This document shows positions 55,801-64,000 of a stretch of DNA of 64,000 nt, piece by piece. This DNA is from Rhynchospora pubera. Its lineage: Eukaryota > Streptophyta > Magnoliopsida > Poales > Cyperaceae. Position 1 is the stretch's first letter. Every line of letters starts with the position of its first letter. Location: contig CM051459.1 of assembly GCA_028095005.1 (NCBI GenBank), positions 112,317,431-112,381,430 of the forward strand, given 5' to 3'. A program made the translations under genes and the position numbers. The notes under the pieces were generated by a model. The model made no database searches, had not been told where the DNA came from, and saw nothing but the letters and a program-made list of their open reading frames with translations.

Positions 55801-58800
55801 ATGGGTTTAAGGCAATTTCTGCCTCCAGGATGGGATGAAGGTTGGTTTGACCGCACCAGTAGGAGAGGTCTCTCCATTGTTCCCTTGCTTTCACATACAT
55901 TTTTATCCTCCTGTAACTGGCCGGCTGGCATCCCTCCAGCGCCTCATAGAAGGCATCATCATCTTCTTGTGGGTTTTGGTTTGTGACCGCGGAAGAGAGA
56001 ATGGCCTGTGTAGCCTCCTCTATTTGCGCAATCATTTCTGTTTCCTCTTCTTTAGTGAGCTTTTCTTCTTTTTCTCCCGAGTTACCCTCCGGGTCTGCAT
56101 CTATTGCCGATGTTGAGATGGTGTTGCAGGAGATTCCACCAGAGCCACCACCTCCTCTTTCCTCATCACTGTCGAAGTTGCTACCAAAATCGTAGCTTTC
56201 ATCCTGGCTAGGAGGGTCCGGATCAGACCACTCATATTCCTCATCAGTGAAACCAGGAACGTCTTGGGCATTTTGGGTATTGATAGAGGTGGAAACCTCT
56301 TTGTTTACTTGGTTTCTTACAAAACTAGTCACAGCAATGGTTTGTTTCATCAATTCAGACACATGCTCTGCTAGTATCGCAATGGTTTCTGGTGGAATCC
56401 CGGATTCTCCCTTTTTCTTTGGTATGACAAGGTTGAACCCCAGGTTCTTTATGCTTGGGATACCTTCTGCATCTAGACAATCGTCATGAATGTCTACAAA
56501 CACTTTGCGATCTTGACCATTGATCTTGAAAGGTAGGGTCATTCGGTCCGGCTTCTTTCCTTTGCGGATGAGGGCCTTATCCAATTTCTTTATTTCAAGG
56601 ATCTCTTTCTTTTTCTTTCCTGATTGAGTCATAGGTTGAACAGTGACCGTCGACCAGGCATGTTGGGTTGGGACTGAGCTGGATGACGACTCAGTAGGGT
56701 TTGGTTCATTTGTTGTTGAGGTTTCGGAGGGTCTGGCGTCTGCTTGTGCCGGCTCCTGTTGGTTAGAGGATTCTTCGTGTTCTTCCTCATTACCTGAGAC
56801 ATGGTGGCACGCTGCCGTCCAGAACCCCTCTTCTTTCTTTTCTTTTCCTTCGCCTTTCAACTCCTGCCACACTTGTCCGCTAATTTGAGCAGCGACTTTG
56901 GGGGAGATGAAATCAGCGAGGGTTGTTTGTGTTGGTTTTCCTTGAACATAGGGATCTTCGACGGTTTCGGGAGAGGTTTTCCTCCAGAACGCCTGTCTAG
57001 ATCTCACATTACCCGTTGTTGCGTTACGGGTCATTGGTTTCGGTTGTGTTTTCATTGGTTTGAGCCTCTTTGGGACTACTGGCATGATAGGGCTTTTCCA
57101 CTTGAGTTGGGGTTCGGCCTGCAAGGCTCTCAACTTCTTTCTGGTGTTTTTGTTCAAATATACGCTCCATGTCGTGGGCGGTTTTCCGTCAGTAGTGACC
57201 GAGATACGACGAGAGCTGGCACTTGGGGCTCCGTTTGAGATGGCATGAGGAGCCGGTTCCTGCCTAGCGTCATCATGGAGGGAGATTGCTCCTTCTTGGA
57301 TTTTCTGTTCGAGCCAATCCTTAAAGACATAGCAATCCTCTATGTTATGACCCAAAACTCTGTGAAACACACAGTAGTTAGGGTGGTTTACTTTGTCTTC
57401 TTCTTCGGGCCTTTTGCATTGGGGCAATCGAACCTCGAGAACTTCCATAGCTTGCTTGAACAGTTTCAGAGTTTTCTCCTTTTTGAATGAGTAAGGTTTG
57501 CTTTTCAGCTCCCTGAGTGTTGGCCTTTGAGCCCTGGACTGTGGATTTCCATCCTTTGTTTCGCCATTCTTTCCCCATTGGGCACTACCAGTGCCTTCAG
57601 CCTGGTTAGTGATGGCTTTGACTGCTTTCGTTGTTTTGATTTCCAGCTTCTTTCCCTTTTCTTTGTCTTTTTCCTTGGTGGAATAGTATAGCTGGTTCAT
57701 TTCAGGCTCCACTTCCTCATATCGAGCAACCATGGCTACCAAATGTTCAAAGGTGGTGACATTGTGTCCCACCATCCATACTTTCATCGGTGCATGGATG
57801 CTGTTCAGAAGCATACGCACCGCCTCAGATTCACTTATGTTGGACTGACATCCTGTGTACATGGTTTCCCACCTTGACACGTAATCGGAGACGGACTCGC
57901 CTTGTTTTTGTCTGGCATTGACTAGATTGGTAACGGAGACCCGATGCGGGGTCGTCCTGAACCTTGCGCAAAAGGCATTTGCCATTTCTTTCCAGCTTTT
58001 GATGCTATCCGCCTCGAGAGAAGCATACCAGTCGAACGCTACTCCAGACAGACTTTGTGAGAATTGCCTTAACAGCCATTCCTCCCTTCGGGCGGTGTTT
58101 CCACAGGAGGTTATGAAGTGTGACAGATGTTGACTCGGGGTGATTTTGTTTCCGACCCCATCAAACACCTTGAATTTCGGCACTGTATGGCCCTTCGGGT
58201 AATCCAGCTGGTCAAACCTTGCGGGGTAAGGCCGGCCTGTGAAATTGACGGGCAGTTGAGTGCCCCCAATCCCGAGAGATTGCAGTTTCTGATCCATGGC
58301 CCTTTGCATTTTCTCCATTATGGCCTCAGGGTCAATGACATGGGTTTCTTTTCTTTCAAACAACTCCTCTTCAGAGGTTTCACTGGAGCTGCTATCCTTT
58401 TCCCGTAACATTTTGGAGTGGGATTTCTTGATTTTCTTTTTGTTTTTGGATTTTTGTTTAGGAGCCATTCCTTGAGTTTCGGTTGACTTTGGTACATCGT
58501 TGTTTGAAACAGCACAGCTCGGGCGTGCCCCCTTTTTGGCTATGTGTCTCTGGACTTCCGCGCATGCCGCGGTTACCCGAGCATTTTCCGCTTGGAGTTG
58601 CTCAAGTTGCTTGGTTTTCTCTTCCAGCTCCTTGCGAAGCTGGGCCATCTCATCAGATATTTCCTCGAGGATTTCAATTTCCTCATCAACATCTTCAGAC
58701 GAACTTCCGTGATCCGGATTTGGATCCTCTTCATCGCTTGCGATGTTATCAGTGGTTTGTTGGACAATTTCCTCCACTACCGGACTGCGGTTCCTGGGTC

Positions 58801-59881
58801 GCCCTACCCGTTTGGGAGGTTTAGATGCCGAAGCTTTTCCTTTCTGTCCTCGTGTTTCCACGGGGACACTTTCGGAGTGAGGCGGTTCCTGGGAACCTGT
58901 CCCAACCATACGGACTTCCGCCGTTTCCTCATCATTATCCTCATCGTCGTCAATTGACACATGATATACCGAGACAGAATCAGCATTCCGCCTCTTCCTC
59001 ATCACATATTTCTTTTTGGTTTTATTTTTCATCATCTGACTTGCCACCTGGCTAGTCAGAGAGGTATCTTTTCCTTTTGGCACCCATCGCTTGGTGCCCC
59101 CTGTGTTCTGCTCGGGAGCAGGGATGGGTTCCGGTTGCTTGGGCTTCCAGACCTTCTTCACTTTTCCTTTGGCCTTCATTGAGCGGGCGTTGGGTTGGAG
59201 TGGCGGAAAGGTAAGCCGGTCGAAGACTGAAGGCGGGTGGGCCACAGTCCTTTTTTCTGACGCACTATAGTCCGCGTCTCCCTCTCGGTTGTCCTCACGG
59301 TAGGGAAAGCGGAGTCTTTGGTGCGCCGGGAACTTGAGCCTGTCCTTGATGGACGGCTTGTTGGGGTTGGCAGGGATTGCAGTGACAATCTTGCGGGATT
59401 TGCGGGATCTTTTGACAATTCTGAAGGCCGTGTGAATGGCCTCTACTGCCTTGTGTTTTGGGTGGGTCACTTTCTCTGTCTCAGAGACTGGGGCGTACAT
59501 GGGGAACTCCCAATCCTCTCTGAGGCGCATCGCCTCACCTCCCTTTTTGAGCACATGTAGGGGGGCGAAGGTGTTGCTGAGGGACAGATCAGTGATGGTG
59601 TCAGGTTGTTGGACCAGGTGGAGAGCTTGGGCCCTCGAGATCCTGGTCCTCTTCTGCTTTTTGAGTTTTGGGGCTGTTGCCCCCTTGACATGGGTGATTG
59701 CTGCCTGGCCCTTCGTGGTGCTAAGGGCGGGCTTTCCAGAGACTTTCACTGATGCTTCACCAGCAAGCATCACGGGAGAGATTTGTACGACAGCTTGAAC
59801 GGGCACATAGAGAGTCCCGGTCGTTGCTGCCTTCCTGTGGCGGAGACGCTCGCCTTTCACGATTTGACTCCAGGTAAACAT
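52868..59881 (-). CDS. Very long Gag ORF with basic N-terminus and acidic repeated C-terminal extension
   Basis: 2337 codons without interruption, several times the length of a usual Gag. Residues 1-300 are basic; 395-445 form a Glu/Lys/Leu coiled coil; 585-700 match the retrotransposon Gag core (WLLRQFSQSLSGVAFDWY, then RQKQGESVSDYVSRW); Cys837-His840-His845-Cys850 is a knuckle with exact CX2CX4HX4C spacing but His as second ligand. Residues ~1190-2270 are strongly acidic with degenerate modules: a helix of the type YLxxLRxxxPxxF (near 1439, 1565, 1689, 1827), an 'EREAIATVLKEV'-like helix, and CRYLSDAGESEEE-type Ser/Asp/Glu tails (near 1406, 1739, 1899, 2212). No aspartic protease motif is visible; VFVDIHDD near 1128 sits where one might be but lacks DS/TG. 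Gag forms the particle; the extension's role is unknown. The start ATG is 118 bp from the PBS. Confidence 0.85.
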   Translation of the reverse strand: MFTWSQIVKGERLRHRKAATTGTLYVPVQAVVQISPVMLAGEASVKVSGKPALSTTKGQAAITHVKGATAPKLKKQKRTRISRAQALHLVQQPDTITDLSLSNTFAPLHVLKKGGEAMRLREDWEFPMYAPVSETEKVTHPKHKAVEAIHTAFRIVKRSRKSRKIVTAIPANPNKPSIKDRLKFPAHQRLRFPYREDNREGDADYSASEKRTVAHPPSVFDRLTFPPLQPNARSMKAKGKVKKVWKPKQPEPIPAPEQNTGGTKRWVPKGKDTSLTSQVASQMMKNKTKKKYVMRKRRNADSVSVYHVSIDDDEDNDEETAEVRMVGTGSQEPPHSESVPVETRGQKGKASASKPPKRVGRPRNRSPVVEEIVQQTTDNIASDEEDPNPDHGSSSEDVDEEIEILEEISDEMAQLRKELEEKTKQLEQLQAENARVTAACAEVQRHIAKKGARPSCAVSNNDVPKSTETQGMAPKQKSKNKKKIKKSHSKMLREKDSSSSETSEEELFERKETHVIDPEAIMEKMQRAMDQKLQSLGIGGTQLPVNFTGRPYPARFDQLDYPKGHTVPKFKVFDGVGNKITPSQHLSHFITSCGNTARREEWLLRQFSQSLSGVAFDWYASLEADSIKSWKEMANAFCARFRTTPHRVSVTNLVNARQKQGESVSDYVSRWETMYTGCQSNISESEAVRMLLNSIHAPMKVWMVGHNVTTFEHLVAMVARYEEVEPEMNQLYYSTKEKDKEKGKKLEIKTTKAVKAITNQAEGTGSAQWGKNGETKDGNPQSRAQRPTLRELKSKPYSFKKEKTLKLFKQAMEVLEVRLPQCKRPEEEDKVNHPNYCVFHRVLGHNIEDCYVFKDWLEQKIQEGAISLHDDARQEPAPHAISNGAPSASSRRISVTTDGKPPTTWSVYLNKNTRKKLRALQAEPQLKWKSPIMPVVPKRLKPMKTQPKPMTRNATTGNVRSRQAFWRKTSPETVEDPYVQGKPTQTTLADFISPKVAAQISGQVWQELKGEGKEKKEEGFWTAACHHVSGNEEEHEESSNQQEPAQADARPSETSTTNEPNPTESSSSSVPTQHAWSTVTVQPMTQSGKKKKEILEIKKLDKALIRKGKKPDRMTLPFKINGQDRKVFVDIHDDCLDAEGIPSIKNLGFNLVIPKKKGESGIPPETIAILAEHVSELMKQTIAVTSFVRNQVNKEVSTSINTQNAQDVPGFTDEEYEWSDPDPPSQDESYDFGSNFDSDEERGGGGSGGISCNTISTSAIDADPEGNSGEKEEKLTKEEETEMIAQIEEATQAILSSAVTNQNPQEDDDAFYEALEGCQPASYRRIKMYVKAREQWRDLSYWCGQTNLHPILEAEIALNPSWWIQELIYGDDVDQLLASRLANRFWTKETPLNISKQKTHEPAEHCRYLSDAGESEEEAEEEGDDSLPHISFNAVAEYVDFLMQLKIQEPGLFQQELRVDEEIENMSDSDTYEQQVENMAIKKAAVDIVVQNGWDKKDPDPNHPTDFEIMRAHLANTEDSHLWENIEVTETDLAEYENNMGSRAHLNQNNQTFLAEEDQADDFSQYLRNLRVSEPVGYHGVPNPENPQQYQGYERQAIAKTVREIVDDTGCEEGEINPKATPPRTTRRRRSRRIRRSRHTSGPRAEVTFPTQIEIVETSNQVDTTQGESSQQAPEEEEYNEHDSLVEWYVSELRELRITDPRAFRRATHPKDPDFTEEFEREAIATVLKEVNKGKTPQCSDSEDSGGSPRFFFCGKTSDGNAQNSESDSDEEEAEREPEVESDHEEPQPSTLQGSSILMASGSGPPADITSAFEGLNISQATRILSYMEHLRREDPAFLNFIAQHAEILQQPGASYERLRRTHPRETARFRAQIERLYKISNDIDNDSGDDDGSEAGNCRYISGSGSDDSESENYDHRSARIAAWTDDDEPSLKPCNKRRQQGRNARMTVRPQPEWDENARRELEQAIAETEAMTTSELMRNLRVNSDDDTYCPTEDDEEEVKSPKTLRVYQRRKKPANEKEIITYQRRNKGTNKGKNKLLKGESSRDDATCHRVGHHDSDKGEPSEVPQPQAETTEENQTNPEEMAYDYEIVLDPAEQMNPADLQGRQPRMVNLDIHIPNIPGQPDLTLEELGEIVRQMVNQIWEATATEEVDEENEPAEPEIEENAGTERGAVATSTEDQAENTAPSNQDQEENQNQSSKLCQGTSENCRTITVSESDTDSEEEESLTAQDDSSQSEPKLTQKKITKLKESPFKSCAAQEVATDGPAHYTRSKQAQPSTALDRGQAQQPSKEDSAAFTSREKRQLLIDLDFCTNALRRMTRQNIEIQTLVETLKP

Positions 59882-59998
59882 GATTCCTGCAATGGAGAGA
59901 ACTCAGAGTCAATCATTAGCATTTTTCTTTGAATGTTATGGACTTAATTCCATCTATACATTTAAACTTTGATTATGCCCTGATGAGAGGAGAAAAAT

Positions 59999-60016
59999 GT
60001 CCCACCGGGCGTGCCA
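59999..60016 (-). other. Primer-binding site of the giant element
   Basis: Minus strand TGGCACGCCCGGTGGGAC, five bases after the 5' LTR. Identical to the LARD PBS at 28312-28329. The tRNA is not assigned. Confidence 0.88.
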
Positions 60017-60021
60017 GAACC

Positions 60022-63000
60022 TGTCTCGCACTTTTTCCAGTCCGACCACGGAAGATCAGATAGTCCTCTATGGGGCGAAGAAAATGCGGATCAGATACCC
60101 CTCGAGCATCTTGAGACCCGTCGTCACTGCCCATTCCAAATGAATGAAGGGCACTAATGCGGTTCTAAGTACCTCGAGAGTTGATTGTTTGTCGTAGGTC
60201 CTTTTTTTCCAGTAGGCGCAAGCCCCTACTGTTAATTACCTCCGAACTCAGTTACGACCTGAGCCAAGAGCACCTCTAGATCGGGATAATCAAAGTTTAA
60301 ACGCTGTAAGTGGATGAAGTCCATTTTAATAAAAGGATTGTATCTTGATGGGGAGTTTCAGAAAAAAAAAAAAAAAAAAAACAATGCAGAAGGGCAGCTT
60401 TTTTAACAGAGCCATGCAAGCATGAATGATGTGGTTTAATTCTTTATTTTCACATTTTAAGACATTTATGTTGCTTTTACTTTGCTATGTCAGGCTTAGT
60501 GCTGTTACAGGGAATTTTGAGTTCGACACTAGGAAATTTAGTATCCTAGATCAATCCTCAATCGTTTGGGGATTTAGAGATTTTGAGGTTTCGTTCAAGT
60601 CTCGAGTACAGATGCGCTATGCCTTCTTTTGACAGGAACTTGGGTGATGGCCTCTGATTGACTTTCCTTCTGGTCATCTGGGCATCAGGTTTCAGTCTGC
60701 TTCTGGTCAAACATGCTGTGAACTTGTAGAAACAGGCTGTTAGATTTGAGTCCAACGCTAGAAAATAGGGTATTCTAGGTCAGTTCTCAATCGTTTGGGG
60801 GAACTTAGGAATTTTTTTGGGATTTTCGTTCAAGTCGCGAGTACAGATGCGCTATGCCTTCTCTTGACAGGAACTTCAGTGCTCATCCAGAATTGACTTT
60901 TCTTTTTCCTCAATCTGAATATCAGGAGGGTGCCTCCTTCAAGGCGAAACGCGATGCAGTCTTGAAGGGACGAACTTTTGACTTTTAAGACTTTATGTCA
61001 CTTTTGACTTTGTGTCTTTTTGGTCACTTTTAGACTTTGTGTCGTTTTTTGGACTTTGTGTCATTTTGACTTTGTGTCAGTTTTAGACTTCGTGTCGTTT
61101 TGACTTTGTGTCAGTTTTAGGTTTGAACCTTTTAATTTGCGCTTTAGGATTTTAGACTTTTAAGTTCGTCTTTTAAGTCTTGCACTTATATGCTAGCACT
61201 TTTGGATTCTGATTCGTGAATTTGACTTCTGGTTTCTGACATTTGCTGACTTGATTCAAAGTTTGAACTTGGCTTGGACCTTTGAATTTTGGCATTCTGA
61301 ACTTTGAGTTGGACCTTCGAGTTGTGACTTTTGAGTTTCAGACTTTCGACCTTTGGTTGGACTTTTAAGTTCGGACTTTTAAATTTGCACTTTTAAACTT
61401 CTGTCTTTGACCTTCTTGGTGATGCTCTCTTTTTATTTATTTGCAGATTTTGATGTTGGACTGTACCTATTGTTTAGAGAATATCAGATGTACCTGTCAT
61501 AGAATGTTCAGATGTACCTGCTGTCCAGAACATAGAGTGTTCAAATGTACCTGCTGTTCGGAACATAAGATGTTCAGGTGTACCTGTTGTTCAAATGATT
61601 TCTGTTTGATTCCCTTAAAAAACCCAATTTTTTTTTTTTATCCATGCAAATTTATCATTCTCCATCCCTTTTTACTTTAAAAATATTTTATGCTTTGGTG
61701 CTTTGCCATGACATGATATATCAAAATATTCCTCATATTTTTCTTGACATTTTAGTATTTTATGGGAATTTTTTTGATAATCTAACTATTTTTAATGCAT
61801 TTTTGAAGTTTTCTGCGTCACATAATTTTCTGATTGGCTGAACCTTGCTGTGTGTGTTGCGCTTGTCAGGGATTCTCCGCAGGCTATTCTCCACAGAAGA
61901 TCTGACGCTTCGCCGAAGGGATTGAGTCACACGGTTCGCGTTCGGCCCAGTGGACCGCCAGGGCTTAGATTCAATCTCCTTCTGAATCGTGGACCCCACT
62001 GACGCTGATTTGTGCACCACGTCCGCTTAATTCCTTTCCTTTTGAGCCGTTACGCCTGGGATCCATCTGTTCGAGGTTTTGCCAAGATTCGTGCTAGTCA
62101 AACGTTTCTTCTTGGTTTGACTTTCCAGAGAGGAGTTGGCCATGGCGAAATGGGTCAACCCGCCAGAACTTTGCCAGGCTGTTTCCATGGTTTTACTGCA
62201 CTATTATCGACACGAGAAGATTGCTTGGGATCGTCCCACCTTCCTCTTTGATCTGGTTCCTTCAATTTATCCTTTCATTGAGGTTTTCATTGGAGTTTCA
62301 CTTACTCCAGGAGCTCGGCTTGAAGAGCCATGTTAGAGGCCTTTGGAAGTTAATTGCTTAACATTGGTGAAATGCTTTTACGTTTTGCACTGTTGTAATT
62401 GGGGTGCTGTTTTTTTGAAGCAACTAAAGATGTCCACTACAGCCGCGCATGAAGTTTATGCCATGCTGTTCATCCCTTCAGAGGGCCTTGGTAATATCCT
62501 CTTCTTTCTTTTTTTTTTGACATATTTTGAATTGATTTAACATTTTTGTTATAATTTGAAACATACTTTTGAGCGTTGTCGAGGTATATCTGTTTTTCTT
62601 TACTTTTATTTCATCACTGATCTTAAGAAAACATGTCATGCAGCCATCTTATTCACTTTAGTCCCTGTCATTCTTTTATACACACTATCGAATAGCATGG
62701 TCCTTTCCTTTTGGTCTTCATCATTCACTATGTCTCAGATATCATTTCACTTGGGATGCCACTTTTCAATTCTCATGTAATTGTCAGTTCATACTTCTTT
62801 TTTTTTTTTAGGTATCCCTTTTGCTGGTCATTTATTCATTTTTTTTTTTGGTCATCATCACATGCTTTTGGTCTGGTCTTCTTGAGTATTTGATGCCCGG
62901 TGCAGGTGTGGTGTATCTACTTACCCATTTATTGACACTGAGTAGCATGCATTCAAACTTAACATTTTGCTGATAATGACTTCTTTACTTCATAAGATAG

Positions 63001-64000
63001 TTGGGTTGTTAAGAACTAATTCATTGTTAAACACACCACACTTAGGAATTTATTATTTCATGTCAGTGACTACACAAACTCTCTCTTCTTTCTTTATTTA
63101 TTTGCTGGTGGCCTAAACATTAACAAGAGTGAACAGCATAGGAATATTTAGATACTAAAACCTACTGCACTGATTTTTTTCTTTAAAAAAAAACATCATA
63201 TTATAACCCATATTAAAAGTGTAACTTCTTTGATAAAAATGTACTATTTTAATTTTTGCTTTTCTAGAGAGACAGAAACTTCTCAAAACAAAACAAGTTT
63301 CAGATTACATAATCTTAAGTCTGGTTCAGGCCAAAGTCAAAATTGCTTACCATATATTATTGGGAGAGCTTGAAACTGTAAATAACCATGAACAATAAGA
63401 CAGATTTTTGCTTTTGAGAAGGGTGACTTATAAACATATTTTCAGGACTTAGACCAGAATTTTAACACTGACATATTTCTACTTTAGTAAGTCTAAACTT
63501 ATGCATGCGTGGAAAAGATGACATTTCATTTTAAACCCTGAACTTATCTATATTTATTTATTGTATTGTTTCAGTAATCTTGAGACCTAGTTTACTGTGT
63601 GAAACAGAATTTGAGCCATATCATGAGGGTGGAATCTATGTCACACTCCTTACAACCAAGCCATTTTCTGATTTTGGACAGCATGCCGAGGCTCAAGCAT
63701 CCTTTTGCATTTGAAAACACAGAAATTAGACCATCCTTTTAGTTTTGAAACCTGATGAACATGAAAACTTGATTATTTGGGATTCTTTTTTTTTTGACCT
63801 TTTCTTAAAGAAAGAAAACCATCAAACTTAAGGATAACACTTATGTGGATGCAAATTGCACTTATACGCATTTTTTATATGTTTTTTTTTTTTTACACTT
63901 ATACCCTTACCAGGACTTGACTTCTAATTGTAAACTATGTGCATGACAAATGACGCCAACCATAACATGAATGTTAAGACAAACTAAAGTCAGGAACTAG
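60022..64000 (-). repeat. 5' LTR of the giant element, first 3979 bp in window
   Basis: Starts TGTCTCGCAC (plus) five bases from the PBS and follows 34731-38710 base for base except for homopolymer lengths and substitutions I noticed at 60857, 62741 and near 62824. The rest, including the promoter-bearing U3 end, lies beyond the window. Open frames here repeat those of the left LTR. Confidence 0.92.

Larger units (their letters stand above)
34731..64000 (-). mobile_element. Giant Tat/Ogre-like Ty3/gypsy retrotransposon with antisense genes (5' LTR truncated by window end)
   Basis: Left LTR 34731-41540 (6810 bp); right LTR from 60022 onward, identical in layout to the left one as far as the window goes (64000 corresponds to 38710). 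PBS at 59999-60016 and PPT at 41541-41555 give minus orientation. In element order: Gag ORF (59881-52868), RT/RH/aRH/INT ORF (52871-48603), repeat-rich stretch (48602-46936), antisense gene 2 (45635-46935, plus strand), antisense gene 1 (41652-45269, plus strand), PPT, LTR. Two RNase H domains and extra antisense ORFs near the 3' LTR are characters of the Tat lineage. With equal LTRs the total would be about 32.1 kb. At least three substitutions separate the LTRs over 3.98 kb, so it is young. The base pairs ACGTG before 34731 should recur after the right LTR. Confidence 0.93.

Overview
The window is nuclear DNA of a flowering plant, probably a eudicot. Evidence: an intron-bearing ribosome-biogenesis gene (RLP24 type), a DUF4408/DUF761 protein gene, GT-AG introns, AT-rich intergenic DNA and plant-type Ty1/copia, Ty3/gypsy (Tat/Ogre-like), Helitron and MITE sequences. 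I cannot name the species. Host genes occupy only about 1-9.3 kb; nearly everything after 9.9 kb is transposable element.

Layout. 1-3.5 kb: AT-rich DNA without a gene. 3515-4978: a solo LTR with a perfect 5-bp target duplication and an array of short palindromes in its U3. 5287-5901: an intronless DUF4408/DUF761 gene. 7245-8845 (minus): a four-exon RLP24 gene with a 5'UTR intron and, upstream, a fold-back repeat. About 10.5-34.1 kb: remains of a Helitron (the 3' end, hairpin plus CTAG, is clear; the 5' end is not resolved) carrying a decayed replication-protein-A-like fragment. Into it went a non-coding LTR element of the LARD kind (13228-31609, minus, 3275-bp LTRs), and into the tandem repeats of that went an intact Ty1/copia element (18062-27937, minus, one 1387-codon ORF). 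The nest is therefore three deep. Two related MITEs lie outside it.

34731 to the window end: a giant Tat/Ogre-like Ty3/gypsy element on the minus strand. Its left (3') LTR is 6810 bp and its right (5') LTR starts at 60022 and runs off the window; if both LTRs have equal length the element is about 32 kb. In element order it carries PBS, a 2337-codon Gag-containing ORF with a very long acidic extension, a -1-overlapping 1422-codon RT/RNase H/RNase H/integrase ORF, a repeat-rich stretch, and then two genes on the OPPOSITE strand, both interrupted by introns: a 372-aa Transposase_32-like protein and a plant-mobile-domain protein of at least 1070 aa with six recognised exons. A phase-compatible candidate first exon for the latter lies inside the LTR.

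The LARD and the giant element share the primer-binding site, polypurine tract, a PPT-adjacent inverted repeat, and an LTR hairpin whose stem differs by a compensated base pair. I infer that the LARD is a non-autonomous partner moved by proteins of the giant family. LTR pairs of all three full elements are nearly identical, so all look recent. The most unusual content is the giant element with its spliced antisense genes and the shared cis-acting structures.
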